Shown: in pieces, positions 52,989 to 61,948 of the stretch
Layout of the letters: each line of letters opens with the position of its first letter
Position numbering within the stretch: the stretch's first letter is position 1
Source of the DNA: an uncultured Mucispirillum sp.
GTDB taxonomy: Bacteria; Chrysiogenota; Deferribacteres; Deferribacterales; Mucispirillaceae
Length of the DNA stretch: 64,000 bases
Assembly: GCA_944323205.1 (NCBI GenBank)
Contig: CALURO010000007.1
Coordinates: 62,001 to 126,000 of the forward strand
Direction: 5' to 3'
Notes under the pieces: generated by a model
Told to the model about the DNA's origin: nothing
Database searches by the model: none
The model's input: the letters and a program-made list of their open reading frames with translations, nothing else
Made by a program: the position numbers and the translations under genes

Positions 52989-55238
52989 GTGAATAAAAAA
53001 ACTGACTTAGCAGAAAACGCTTTAAATTACCACAGCAGTCCAGTTGCTGGAAAAATAGAAGTTATTTCAACAAAACCATGTGACACTCAAGATGAGTTAT
53101 CACTTGCTTACACACCCGGTGTTGCTGTTCCATGCCTTGAAATACAAGCTTCACCTGAAAATGCATATAAATATACGGCAAAAGGCAACCTTGTAGCAGT
53201 TATCTCTAACGGCACAGCTGTTTTAGGACTTGGCAATATCGGTGCAGTAGCTGGCAAGCCTGTCATGGAAGGAAAAGGTATTCTTTTTAAAAAATTTGCA
53301 GATATTGATGTTTTTGATATTGAACTTGATTCTCAAAATACAGATGATATTATTAAAGCATGCCAAATGTTAGAGCCTACTTTTGGCGGTATTAATTTAG
53401 AAGATATAAAAGCTCCAGAATGTTTTATTATAGAAGAAGAACTTAAACGCACAATGAAAATACCTGTTTTCCATGATGACCAGCACGGAACAGCTATTGT
53501 TGGCGGTGCTGCATTATTAAATGCGTTAAAAGTAGCTGGTAAAAAAATAGATGAAATAAAAGTTGTTATGAATGGTGCTGGTGCTTCTGGTCTTGCAATT
53601 GCTTCATTAATAGTAAACCTTGGTGTTAAAAAAGAAAACCTTATATTATGCGATACTAATGGAGTTATTTATAAAGGCAGAGAAAAAGGCATGAACCCAT
53701 ATAAAGCAAAATTTGCAACAGATAGAACATGCAGAACACTAGAAGAAGCTGTAAACGGAGCAGATGTTTTATATGGCCTTTCTAAAAAAGGTGCTTTTTC
53801 TGAAGATATGATTAGAAGCATGGCAGCAAATCCTATTATATTTGCTATGGCAAACCCAGACCCTGAAATCACTCCTGAAGAAGTAAGCAAAATAAGAAAT
53901 GATGCTATTATGGCTACAGGCAGAAGCGACTATCCTAACCAAATTAATAATGTTATGTGTTTCCCTTTCCTTTTCAGAGGTGCATTAGATGTTCGCACAA
54001 CTATTATTAATGAAGAAATGAAAATGGCTGCAGCTTATGCAATTGCAGAGCTTGCTCACTCTGCCGTGCCTGATGTTGTAAGTAAGGCATATAACGGCAA
54101 AAACTTTACTTTTGGCAGAGAATATATTCTCCCTACCCCTTTTGACCCAAGACTTTTAACAGCCGTAAGTATTGCAGTTGCTCGTGCTGCAATGGATACA
54201 GGTGTGGCTGAAAAACCTATAAAAGATTTTGATGAATATAGATTGAGCCTTGAAGCTAGAATGAACCCTGCTAAGAAAATGCTTTTCTCTGCTTATAAAC
54301 AGGCAAAGAAAAATAAAGGCAAAGTAGGTTTTGCATTTGCAGATAAAGATGCTGTTTTATCTGCTGCTGCTAAATTTCAGGAACTTAAATTAGGCACAGC
54401 CTGCCTTATAGGTAACACTCAGAAAATTAAAAAAACAGCTGAAACATTAAATATAAGCCTTGCTGATATGGTTATTATTGACCCAGAAACATATAAAGAT
54501 ACAGATAAAATTATACATAAACATTATGAAAAATACTGGCGGTCTGGACTTACTCACAAACAGGCTGTTCAAGAAATCAAACATGGCCATTATAACAGAT
54601 TTGCAGGTGCTGTTTTAAATAACGGCGATATAGATACTTTTATTGGCTGTGCTTTAAAAGATTTAGAAACAACTTTATCAGCTGTTGCAGATACTATTGA
54701 TTTAAGTGAAGATTACTACACTGCTTCATCTGCTGTGCTGCTTGCTAATAAACATAAATCATTTATTATTGCAGACCCGTCTCTTTATAAAGAGCAGGAC
54801 GAAGCATTGTTATCAGAAATAATTTTACAGACTGCACAAACTTGTAAATCTCTTAGTATAGAGCCAAATATTGCAGTAATATCTAATGGTAGCTTTGGCA
54901 AGTCTATTGACAGTGAAGAAATTATGGAAGCAATAGAACTTGCAAAACAAACAAACCCAAAACTTAAAGTAGAAGGTGATTTAGATTTAGAAACTGCATT
55001 AAACCCTGCCCTTGCAAAAGCATACCCATTTTCTAATGCAGACGGTAATGCAAATGTGCTGGTATTCAGCAACGCTCAGGCAGCTGATGCTGCAATTAAA
55101 TCATTAACATTATTTGGCGGCTTTAAAATATGTGCAAAAGTTATTCAAGGCTTTTCTGCACCGTTACAGGTTGCAGAGCCTGAAGCTTCTGCTGATGATA
55201 TATTTAATTTAGCAGTTATTGCAGCTGCAAATATTTAA
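52989..55238 (+). CDS. maeB: NADP-type malic enzyme with C-terminal phosphotransacetylase-like domain (MaeB type)
   Basis: This 749-residue protein decarboxylates malate to pyruvate. The malic-enzyme part (about 1-430) has '[13 protein letters not shown]', '[20 protein letters not shown]', '[12 protein letters not shown]' and the nucleotide site '[14 protein letters not shown]'. The C-terminal half (about 440-749) is a phosphotransacetylase-like domain, known in MaeB proteins as regulatory rather than catalytic. GTG 52989 is preceded by CGGAGG. Clear terminator downstream. The gap of about 280 bases before it holds only AT-rich DNA with a weak promoter-like TTGATT. Confidence 0.94.
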   Translation: MNKKTDLAENALNYHSSPVAGKIEVISTKPCDTQDELSLAYTPGVAVPCLEIQASPENAYKYTAKGNLVAVISNGTAVLGLGNIGAVAGKPVMEGKGILFKKFADIDVFDIELDSQNTDDIIKACQMLEPTFGGINLEDIKAPECFIIEEELKRTMKIPVFHDDQHGTAIVGGAALLNALKVAGKKIDEIKVVMNGAGASGLAIASLIVNLGVKKENLILCDTNGVIYKGREKGMNPYKAKFATDRTCRTLEEAVNGADVLYGLSKKGAFSEDMIRSMAANPIIFAMANPDPEITPEEVSKIRNDAIMATGRSDYPNQINNVMCFPFLFRGALDVRTTIINEEMKMAAAYAIAELAHSAVPDVVSKAYNGKNFTFGREYILPTPFDPRLLTAVSIAVARAAMDTGVAEKPIKDFDEYRLSLEARMNPAKKMLFSAYKQAKKNKGKVGFAFADKDAVLSAAAKFQELKLGTACLIGNTQKIKKTAETLNISLADMVIIDPETYKDTDKIIHKHYEKYWRSGLTHKQAVQEIKHGHYNRFAGAVLNNGDIDTFIGCALKDLETTLSAVADTIDLSEDYYTASSAVLLANKHKSFIIADPSLYKEQDEALLSEIILQTAQTCKSLSIEPNIAVISNGSFGKSIDSEEIMEAIELAKQTNPKLKVEGDLDLETALNPALAKAYPFSNADGNANVLVFSNAQAADAAIKSLTLFGGFKICAKVIQGFSAPLQVAEPEASADDIFNLAVIAAANI

Positions 55239-55267
55239 TATATAAACTATATTTATACTGAATAAAT

Positions 55268-55304
55268 AAAGCCCTTTTTATTTAAGTAAAAAGGGCTTTT
55301 TATT
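55268..55304 (+). terminator. Terminator of the malic enzyme gene
   Basis: AAAGCCCTTTTTA (55268-55280) pairs perfectly with TAAAAAGGGCTTT (55287-55299) and is followed by more T. Confidence 0.88.
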
Positions 55305-55331
55305 ATATTTTTAAAGACATGGTAAACTTAA

Positions 55332-56306
55332 ATGAAAAAAATCTTAATGATTGCAACAGGCGGCACAATAGCCTGCATGCCTTCTGAAAACGGGCTTGTG
55401 CCAAGTATATCAGGAAAAGATATTGTAGAACTTGTGCCTGCATTAAAAAATATATGCACTATTGATACAGCAGAAATCATGAATATAGACAGCTCTAATT
55501 TATCACCTGCTCATTATATTAAAATGCTTGATACAATAGAAAAAAATTACAATAATTATGATGGTTTTGTAATAACTCACGGCACAGATACAATGGCTTA
55601 TTCTTCGTCTATGCTGGCTTGTGCCATAGAGAACCTTAGCAAACCAGTAGTATTTACCGGCTCACAGCTGCCAATTAATGCAGAAGGTTCTGATGCAGGT
55701 AAAAATATATATGATGCTTTTTTAACAGCATGCAGTGATAAACTTGGGGTTTTTCTTGTATTTAATGGTATTATTCATAAGGGCGACTGCACAAAAAAAA
55801 TATACAGCGAAGATTTTACAGGTTATTTATCTATTAATAGTGAAAATGCAGGTATATCTGATAATGGAAAAATTATATGGAATATAGTCTCTCAAAAGCC
55901 AGCAGGGACAGTTTCTTTTAATAAAAATATTTCTGAAAAAGTATTTGTTTTAAAAATGGTGCCATCACTTAAACCAGATATTATTGATGTGCTTATTAAT
56001 ATGGGGTATAAGGGCATAATTATTGAAGGTTATGGTGCAGGTGGAGTGCCAACAGCAGATTGTGAAAATAACTTTATACCTGCCTTACAAAAAGCAATAG
56101 AAAATAATGTGGCAGTAGTTTGTGCTACCCAGTGCCTTTACGACGGGGTGCATCTTGATAAATATCCTGCTGGTATATTATCAGAAAAATATGGTGCAAT
56201 ATCCAGCAAAAATATGACACTTGAAAAAACTCTTGCAAAACTTATGCTTGGTTTAGGCAGCAATATGAATATGAAAGAATTAAAAGAATATTTTGAAAAT
56301 AACTAA
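55332..56306 (+). CDS. ansA: L-asparaginase, type I-like
   Basis: This 324-residue enzyme hydrolyses asparagine to aspartate and ammonia. It has the N-terminal nucleophile loop 'IATGGTIACM' (about residues 6-15), the second catalytic triad region 'VITHGTDTMAYS' (about 82-93) and 'VFTGSQLPINAEGSDAGKN'. There is no signal peptide, so it is cytoplasmic and type I (AnsA)-like. Transcribed after the malic enzyme gene but separated by a terminator; its own terminator follows. Confidence 0.92.
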   Translation: MKKILMIATGGTIACMPSENGLVPSISGKDIVELVPALKNICTIDTAEIMNIDSSNLSPAHYIKMLDTIEKNYNNYDGFVITHGTDTMAYSSSMLACAIENLSKPVVFTGSQLPINAEGSDAGKNIYDAFLTACSDKLGVFLVFNGIIHKGDCTKKIYSEDFTGYLSINSENAGISDNGKIIWNIVSQKPAGTVSFNKNISEKVFVLKMVPSLKPDIIDVLINMGYKGIIIEGYGAGGVPTADCENNFIPALQKAIENNVAVVCATQCLYDGVHLDKYPAGILSEKYGAISSKNMTLEKTLAKLMLGLGSNMNMKELKEYFENN

Positions 56307-56310
56307 TATA

Positions 56311-56348
56311 TCCTGCTGTAAGTAAATACAGCAGGATAGTTTTTTTTA
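56311..56348 (+). terminator. Terminator of ansA
   Basis: TCCTGCTGTA (56311-56320) pairs with TACAGCAGGA (56327-56336), followed by TAG and eight T. Confidence 0.88.
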
Positions 56349-58028
56349 CTGGACTGGTGCTAAACTAAAATAAATTTTTTCAGGTGAAGCCACAACTTCC
56401 AGCGAGTTTCCAGTGCCTAATATACCGTTATGGTTATCTCCCCAAGTGTATAAGTTATTATCCCCCGCTAATGCAATAACTCTATCACCACCTGCCCATA
56501 CTTTTTTATAGCCTGCTGTTACTCCATTTGGGTTTGCTATTTCATAAACTATATTATTAACGCTGTTTGCCTGTTTATTTGACGACAGCTGATTTTTGCT
56601 GTTATCGCCCCACCCGTAAAGTATGCCATCACTTGACACAGCATAACCTGCTGCTTTACCTGCTGCTACTTCAATAATTTCTTTAAAAATAGGCACAACT
56701 TGGTTTGGGTCTGCTGCCATTGCTTCCTGCTCAACAGCATTAAATAAAGCTGTCCCCCTGCGAACTGCTGCATTTCCATCTAAGTTTTGAAAACCTAATA
56801 CATTATTTGCATTACTGCCCCATACATATACAGCATATTTACCCTGCTTAGTCCATGCAGAATCTGCTGATGTTTCCTTTTTAATGGATACAACAAAATC
56901 ATCACCTGCTGCAAGTTTTGCAAAATAATTATTTTGGTAATATGAGCGGTCTGAATAATCACCAGCTAATTTCTCTTCCCCATATGGAGTGAATACAAAA
57001 CCTGATGCCATATCTGTTTTACTGCCATCTAGATGAGTATCTGGATTTACAGCAGCAGCATCATAACCTGCTCCTGCCCCCTGTATTCTTCCTAACTGCC
57101 ATTTGTCATTTACACCAAAAGAAAATACATTATAACTGCTTGTTGCTCTTACAATAGAAAAATTATTTCCTGTTGCAAATAATATATCATCACGAGAATT
57201 TGATGTTGTTAATAAATTTGCAGAACTTTGTATTTTATCTGTCATATTATCATTATATCCCCAGTGATAAATTGAAATTTTTGGTGCACTGCCGTCTAAA
57301 AATTCTGTTCCAGCAACAGACATATCCCCGCCTGCTGAAACAAATATTCTGCGGTATGATAAGCCTTCTGGTGCCTTTATTGTAGTAACTGCTGCCACAT
57401 TTTCAATTTCTTCATTAGAACCTGTTCCAAGCTGGCCATAACTGTTATCTCCACAGGCATATATATTGCTGTTATCTGTGAAAAGTGTATGATTTTTACC
57501 TGCTGCAACAGATGATATTTCTGATACATATGATTTTAATATTCTTGGTTCATTTAATGATGTAACAGCTTTTTCTATACAAAGCTGACCTTTATCATTA
57601 CTGCCATAAACATATAACCTTCTTTGAGATTTATCAGAAATAATAGTATGATTATCTCCCATATCTATTTCATAAGACTGGGTTTCTGGAATAATAATAT
57701 TTCCTTTATATTCTATACCGTCTACATTTAAAGTAACAAGATAAGTGCCTGAACTTGTAAAATATGCTGTTATTTCTCTCATAGTGTTGTTTGCTATCTG
57801 TATCCCATCAATAGACCAGTTAAAAACATTTCCAGTAATATGACCTGCTGGCTTAAATGATACTTTTCCTATTTTTGGGCTGTCATGTAAAATAGCATTA
57901 TCTGCAAGCCCTTCACTTATTACAGGCGGGATAATGTTTGCTTTGTTATTATTTGTTTCTTCTGCACAAGAAGATAATAATACTAATGCTGCACATAAAG
58001 GCAGTATAATATTACGACTTGATTTCAT
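56346..58028 (-). CDS. RCC1-repeat beta-propeller lipoprotein under cobalamin riboswitch control
   Basis: This 560-residue exported lipoprotein has lipobox 'LLSSC' with Cys21. A PKD/Ig-like segment (about 45-112, 'FNWSIDG', 'GTYLVTLNVDG') is followed by seven RCC1-type repeats (about 115-555). Each ends in a Y-x-W/C/Y-G-x-N-x-x-x-x-L core: YVYGSNDKGQL, YACGDNSYGQL, YHWGYNDN, FSFGVNDKWQL, YVWGSNANNVL, YGWGDNSKNQL and YTWGDNHNGIL. Seven repeats predict a closed seven-bladed propeller. A minus-strand cobalamin riboswitch lies upstream and the btuB operon is divergent, so a B12-binding role beside BtuB is inferred. Start ATG 58028 has AAGGAG six bases upstream. Confidence 0.82.
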   Translation of the reverse strand: MKSSRNIILPLCAALVLLSSCAEETNNNKANIIPPVISEGLADNAILHDSPKIGKVSFKPAGHITGNVFNWSIDGIQIANNTMREITAYFTSSGTYLVTLNVDGIEYKGNIIIPETQSYEIDMGDNHTIISDKSQRRLYVYGSNDKGQLCIEKAVTSLNEPRILKSYVSEISSVAAGKNHTLFTDNSNIYACGDNSYGQLGTGSNEEIENVAAVTTIKAPEGLSYRRIFVSAGGDMSVAGTEFLDGSAPKISIYHWGYNDNMTDKIQSSANLLTTSNSRDDILFATGNNFSIVRATSSYNVFSFGVNDKWQLGRIQGAGAGYDAAAVNPDTHLDGSKTDMASGFVFTPYGEEKLAGDYSDRSYYQNNYFAKLAAGDDFVVSIKKETSADSAWTKQGKYAVYVWGSNANNVLGFQNLDGNAAVRRGTALFNAVEQEAMAADPNQVVPIFKEIIEVAAGKAAGYAVSSDGILYGWGDNSKNQLSSNKQANSVNNIVYEIANPNGVTAGYKKVWAGGDRVIALAGDNNLYTWGDNHNGILGTGNSLEVVASPEKIYFSLAPVQ

Positions 58029-58067
58029 AAAAAACTCCTTAAAATAAATTGTAAAAATTAAAAGTGA

Positions 58068-58127
58068 TTAAATAAAGAAATTGAAGCAAAATCTTACATT
58101 TGAAAAATGATAAGTAAAAGATTTCAT
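58068..58127 (-). CDS. Possible 19-residue leader peptide between riboswitch and propeller gene
   Basis: An ATG at 58127 stands just behind the strongest Shine-Dalgarno of this transcript (GGGAGGAAGG) and opens a frame of 19 codons (MKSFTYHFSNVRFCFNFFI) ending at 58068, 40 bases before the lipoprotein start. It may be a translated leader through which the riboswitch acts, or the remnant of a deleted gene. No homology is recognised. Confidence 0.4.
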   Translation of the reverse strand: MKSFTYHFSNVRFCFNFFI

Positions 58128-58149
58128 AGCCTTCCTCCCGAAGAATATT

Positions 58150-58310
58150 TTTTTCAGAATACAGCGTCTCCTGGCTTAATCTTCAACCTAATTCATTCCT
58201 TCCCATTAAGCTTAACTCTCAGGTGGATAAATATGAACTCGTCAGATATTACAGTTGCGGGGGGCAGCGGTGGAATCACACCACACTTCCGTTTGTATAC
58301 CTGCTTTAAA
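58150..58310 (-). promoter_or_regulatory. Cobalamin riboswitch (minus strand)
   Basis: Read on the minus strand, the aptamer landmarks appear in order: GGTGTGATTCCACC, then GCTGCCCCCCGCAACTGTAA (the B12-box region), CCACCTGAG, GGGAAGG and AAGCCAGGAGAC, the conserved 3' element. The GGAGG of the leader ORF follows after about 30 bases, which suggests control of translation initiation. A TTGACA at 58332-58337 (minus strand) may be the -35 of its promoter, with a TATACC 14 bases on. Confidence 0.9.
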
Positions 58311-58352
58311 TGGTATAATTTTTTTAATTTTTGTCAAGCAAAATATTTTTAC

Positions 58353-58381
58353 TTGATTTATATTTGATTATATTTTATATT
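58353..58381 (+). promoter_or_regulatory. Putative promoter of the btu operon
   Basis: TTGATT (58353-58358), a 17-base spacer and TATATT (58376-58381) precede the riboswitch, placing the transcript start at about 58388. Confidence 0.5.
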
Positions 58382-58387
58382 TCTTTC

Positions 58388-58545
58388 CATGTTTGAAAAG
58401 GGAATAGAGTGAAATGCTCTAACCGCTCAAGCGACTGTAATCTGGATTAAAACACATTATGCCACTGGGTAGTAATATCTGGGAAGGCGTGTTTTAAGTT
58501 GAAAGTAAGTCAGGAGACCTGCAAACATATTAAGCCAAGTATCCA
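58388..58545 (+). promoter_or_regulatory. Cobalamin riboswitch upstream of btuB
   Basis: The landmarks appear in order: GAAAAGGGAA, GAGTGAAATGCTCT, CGACTGTAATCTGG, GCCACTGGG...GGGAAGGC and AAGTCAGGAGACCTGC. It ends about 30 bases before the GGAGG of btuB. A short CAAGT/ACTTG hairpin lies in between, and no terminator T run is seen, so translational control is likely. Confidence 0.93.
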
Positions 58546-58565
58546 CTTGAGTTATGGAGGAAGGT

Positions 58566-60449
58566 ATGAAGCAATATAAATCTATTTTTTTATTATTTTC
58601 TATTTTCTTTTTTTCTAATTCTTTATATGCTCAGCAAAGCAGTTTTTCGCAGGAAATATTTGTAACAGGTCTTACTGTGCCTACTGCTGTTTCAAAAGCC
58701 GGCATAGGAATAACAACAATTACACAAGAGCAGATTCAGGCAGTTAACCCATCAACTTTTGATGAAATACTTCGCTATGTTCCGGGGCTTGTTATAAGGC
58801 AGAATGCAGCAGGAAAGCTGACCTCTTTAAGTATCCGCGGTGGCAACAGCGGCTCTACTATGATTATGGTTGATGGCATACCGTTAACTGATGCTGCTGG
58901 AATAAATAATGATATAGATTTATCATCAATACCTGTTGATAATATAGAAAAAATAGAGGTAGTCAAAGGTCCGCTTAGTGCATCTCTTGGGGCTGCTGCT
59001 ATGAATGGTGCTATAAATATTATTACTAAAAAAGGCGGAGATAAACCTGTGCAGGCAGCTGCCCAGCTTCAAAGCTCTATTTTAAGCCAGTATTTTACTG
59101 GAAATGCCTCACTATACGGTTCTAAAAATAGAATAGATTATAGAATTAATGCAGCTTATTTATATGATGAAAATGTATCTTCTGCTGCTTATAAATATGG
59201 CAACACTGAAAACGACCCAGATGCTATGGGGCATTTTTCCGCATATATTGGTGCTGCCCCAGTTGATGAATCAAAAACATCATTTTATATAGATTATACA
59301 GACAGAACAAGCGATTTAGATAACGGTGGCGGTGCAAATAATGATAACCCTGATTATATGCAGCAGACAAAACGAGTTTCTACTGCATTTAAAACAAGCT
59401 ATCTTTATAATGATATATGGGAGCCTTCACTTAATATAAACTACACTTATCAGGACAGAATATACGGCTCATCTTCTCAAATCAAAAATGATGAAAATGA
59501 TATTTTTGACGGTCATTCATTGAATGCAGATTTTCAAAATAATATTTACATCATTGATGAATTTACTTTAACAGCCGGCATAAATTATGAGTTTAACCAA
59601 ATATATTCAAGAACTGGTATACTTGAAAACAATAAAAATAAAAACAGCTATGCAGGTTACTTACAGGCAATGATTAATCTTTTTGACAGCTGGAATACTG
59701 TAATAGCTTTCAGAGGTTTAAAAGTAGATAATACTGATTTTATACCACTATACAGAATCTCATCTGTATACGATATTACCCCTGTTGACTTACAAATAAA
59801 AGCAGCTGCCGGAAATGGTGCTATGTCGCCATCACTTTATCAGCTTTACGACCCAGTTTTTGGCAACAGTAGCTTAAAATTACAGGAAAGTTTTGCATAT
59901 GAAGCTGGATTTACCCATGGTCTTTTAGATAAAATGATAGTATACGGGCTTTCATGGTTTGATAATTACTATAATAATATGATTGCATACGGCTCTTATA
60001 TTGATGAAAATAATTCCATAAAAACAGGATTTTATAATGAAACAAAAACTCATACCCGCGGTATAGAAGCAGAATTTAAAATAAACCCTGTTAAATATAT
60101 TAATTTTGGAGCTGCTTATACTTGGCTGCAAACATTTAATATTGACGGCAATCCATTAGCAAGAAGACCAGAACATCAGGTAACTGCATATATTAATATT
60201 ATTCCAATAAAAGCTCTAAAAATTAATATAGGTTTTATTTATAATGGTGAAAGTGTTGCAACAATTTATGAAAACAGCAGCTTAAATGATGATTATTTTT
60301 TATTAAATGCAAATATTTCATACCAAATAAATGATAACATACAAGTTTATATAAAGGGAACAAACCTTACAAATACACAGTATGAAGAAATATATGGCTA
60401 TGGCACAAAAGGCATAGAAATATTTGCTGGATTAAAGGCTAAAATTTAA
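58566..60449 (+). CDS. btuB: TonB-dependent cobalamin outer-membrane receptor
   Basis: This 627-residue outer-membrane receptor has a signal peptide (cleavage after LYAQ), a TonB-box-like 'QEIFVTG' and a plug domain ('FDEILRYVPGLVIRQN', 'LSIRGGNSGSTMIMVDGIPL', 'IEKIEVVKGPLSASLGAAAMNGAINIITKKG') to about residue 150. A 22-strand-type barrel follows with terminal 'IEIFAGLKAKI'. ATG 58566 follows GGAGGAAGG; the frame's upstream ATG at 58554 contains that signal. The riboswitch directly upstream and btuFDC downstream make vitamin B12 (or other corrinoids) the substrate. Confidence 0.93.
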   Translation: MKQYKSIFLLFSIFFFSNSLYAQQSSFSQEIFVTGLTVPTAVSKAGIGITTITQEQIQAVNPSTFDEILRYVPGLVIRQNAAGKLTSLSIRGGNSGSTMIMVDGIPLTDAAGINNDIDLSSIPVDNIEKIEVVKGPLSASLGAAAMNGAINIITKKGGDKPVQAAAQLQSSILSQYFTGNASLYGSKNRIDYRINAAYLYDENVSSAAYKYGNTENDPDAMGHFSAYIGAAPVDESKTSFYIDYTDRTSDLDNGGGANNDNPDYMQQTKRVSTAFKTSYLYNDIWEPSLNINYTYQDRIYGSSSQIKNDENDIFDGHSLNADFQNNIYIIDEFTLTAGINYEFNQIYSRTGILENNKNKNSYAGYLQAMINLFDSWNTVIAFRGLKVDNTDFIPLYRISSVYDITPVDLQIKAAAGNGAMSPSLYQLYDPVFGNSSLKLQESFAYEAGFTHGLLDKMIVYGLSWFDNYYNNMIAYGSYIDENNSIKTGFYNETKTHTRGIEAEFKINPVKYINFGAAYTWLQTFNIDGNPLARRPEHQVTAYINIIPIKALKINIGFIYNGESVATIYENSSLNDDYFLLNANISYQINDNIQVYIKGTNLTNTQYEEIYGYGTKGIEIFAGLKAKI

Positions 60450-60450
60450 T

Positions 60451-61077
60451 ATGAAAACTCTTATTTTCTGTTTTATTATATCTATACTTGTTCATACTGC
60501 CTTGTTTATTGATTACAGCAGTAAAAAAAGTAATAAAAACAGCAGCTTAATAGCTAAAAAAAACTTTATTGATGTTGAAATAATTCAGGCATCAGATGGA
60601 GTTTTAAATGCAGAAGATAAATCTGGTATTGATAAAATATCCAATGCTGTATCAAATAATATTGAAAAAAAAGTGATAAAAAATATTAATAGTATAGATA
60701 AAAGCATTAACCCAAATAAACAAAAAAGTGTATTAAAAACAGCAAAAAAAGGAGTTGACGGATACCAGAATACAAAAACATTTTCAGCAGGCTATGCAAG
60801 CTATATGCCACAGCCAAAATATCCACTTATTTCAAGGAGAAATAAAGAAGAAGGCAGCATATTTTTTAATATAGAACTAGATGAAAATGGAAAACTTATA
60901 ACATATAGTATTATAAAATCAAGCGGATATAAAAGACTTGATAAGGAAGCTGAAAAAGCATTAAAAGCTGCTAAGTTTCAACCAGCACTTATAAATGGCA
61001 TACCTGTTAAATCTGATTTTGACTTAACAATCACTTTTACACTAAAAGGAAAGCAAGTAAACAATGAATACAATTAA
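60451..61077 (+). CDS. tonB: TonB energy-transducing protein dedicated to the btu operon
   Basis: This 208-residue protein has one N-terminal membrane anchor (about residues 3-21), a Lys/Asn/Ser-rich rather than Pro-rich periplasmic spacer, and a C-terminal TonB domain ('YPLISRRNKEEGSIFFNIELDENG', then 'SSGYKRLDKEAEKALKAAKFQPA' over about 150-180). It starts one base after btuB ends and overlaps btuF by 14 bases. It should pass proton-motive energy to BtuB together with ExbB/ExbD, which are not encoded here. Confidence 0.88.
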   Translation: MKTLIFCFIISILVHTALFIDYSSKKSNKNSSLIAKKNFIDVEIIQASDGVLNAEDKSGIDKISNAVSNNIEKKVIKNINSIDKSINPNKQKSVLKTAKKGVDGYQNTKTFSAGYASYMPQPKYPLISRRNKEEGSIFFNIELDENGKLITYSIIKSSGYKRLDKEAEKALKAAKFQPALINGIPVKSDFDLTITFTLKGKQVNNEYN

Positions 61078-61948
61078 AGAACATATTTTATTTTTTGTTA
61101 CTCTTATTATACTCCTAATAATTTTTACAGTATACATATATATTTTTTTACAGCAAAATAATGTGCAAAGCTCAAATGCTCTAAGGATAGCAAGCCTTTC
61201 ACCAAGCATTACAGAATATATTTACGATATAGGACTTGGAGACAGCTTAATAGCAAATACTACATACTGCAACTATCCAGAAGAAGCAAAATATAAAGAA
61301 AAAATCGGCTCTTTTAATAACATTAACTATGAACATATTGCTAAATTAAAAATAAATACAGCAGTAATACAGCAGGATATGGAACAGCAGAAAAAAAGAC
61401 TGCAAAGTATGGGGATACATGTTATTGAAATAAAAAATAATACAATAAATAATATTCTTTTATCTTATGATATACTTGGCAAAGAATTTAATATAAAACA
61501 TATTACAGATAAACGAAAAAAACAGATAAAAGAAAAAATAGAAAAGATTAAAAAAACTGTTCCACATAATAAAAATCATACAGCAGTAATTTCTATTTTT
61601 AGAAATTATAAATCAGAGATTTCTACCCTTACAGCAGCAGGCGGAAATAATATATATAATGATATTTTAACCCTGTTAAATATTACAAACCCGCTTAGTA
61701 ACTTACCGCCCTATACTGAAATCTCAAAAGAAAGCCTTTTAAAAATTAACCCTGACTTTATATTTGATATGTGCCATGGTGAAAATTCTGCTAATGTAAT
61801 AGACGACTGGCAGAATATACCATTAAATGCTCTAAAACATCATAACATAATTATTTTGACAGATACATATTTAAGCCTGCCGGGGCCACGGATTGATATG
61901 ATTATTGAAAAATTTGCAAGTGAATATTATGGTAAATTATATGATTAA
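61064..61948 (+). CDS. btuF: Cobalamin-binding periplasmic protein (BtuF-like)
   Basis: This 294-residue class III substrate-binding protein has 'RIASLSPSITEYIYDIGLGD' (about residues 43-62), 'INYEHIAKLKINTAVIQQ', a long helical linker and 'INPDFIFDMCHG' in the second lobe, the BtuF/FhuD layout. The N-terminal hydrophobic segment (about 9-29) has no clear cleavage site or lipobox, so the protein may stay anchored in the inner membrane. Overlaps both neighbours. Substrate assignment rests on the operon and riboswitch. Confidence 0.88.
   Translation: MNTIKEHILFFVTLIILLIIFTVYIYIFLQQNNVQSSNALRIASLSPSITEYIYDIGLGDSLIANTTYCNYPEEAKYKEKIGSFNNINYEHIAKLKINTAVIQQDMEQQKKRLQSMGIHVIEIKNNTINNILLSYDILGKEFNIKHITDKRKKQIKEKIEKIKKTVPHNKNHTAVISIFRNYKSEISTLTAAGGNNIYNDILTLLNITNPLSNLPPYTEISKESLLKINPDFIFDMCHGENSANVIDDWQNIPLNALKHHNIIILTDTYLSLPGPRIDMIIEKFASEYYGKLYD

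Noticed and set aside
58107..58367. 86-residue plus-strand frame in the btuB upstream region
   Set aside because: It is the complement of the minus-strand cobalamin aptamer; the aptamer landmarks explain the sequence better than coding does.
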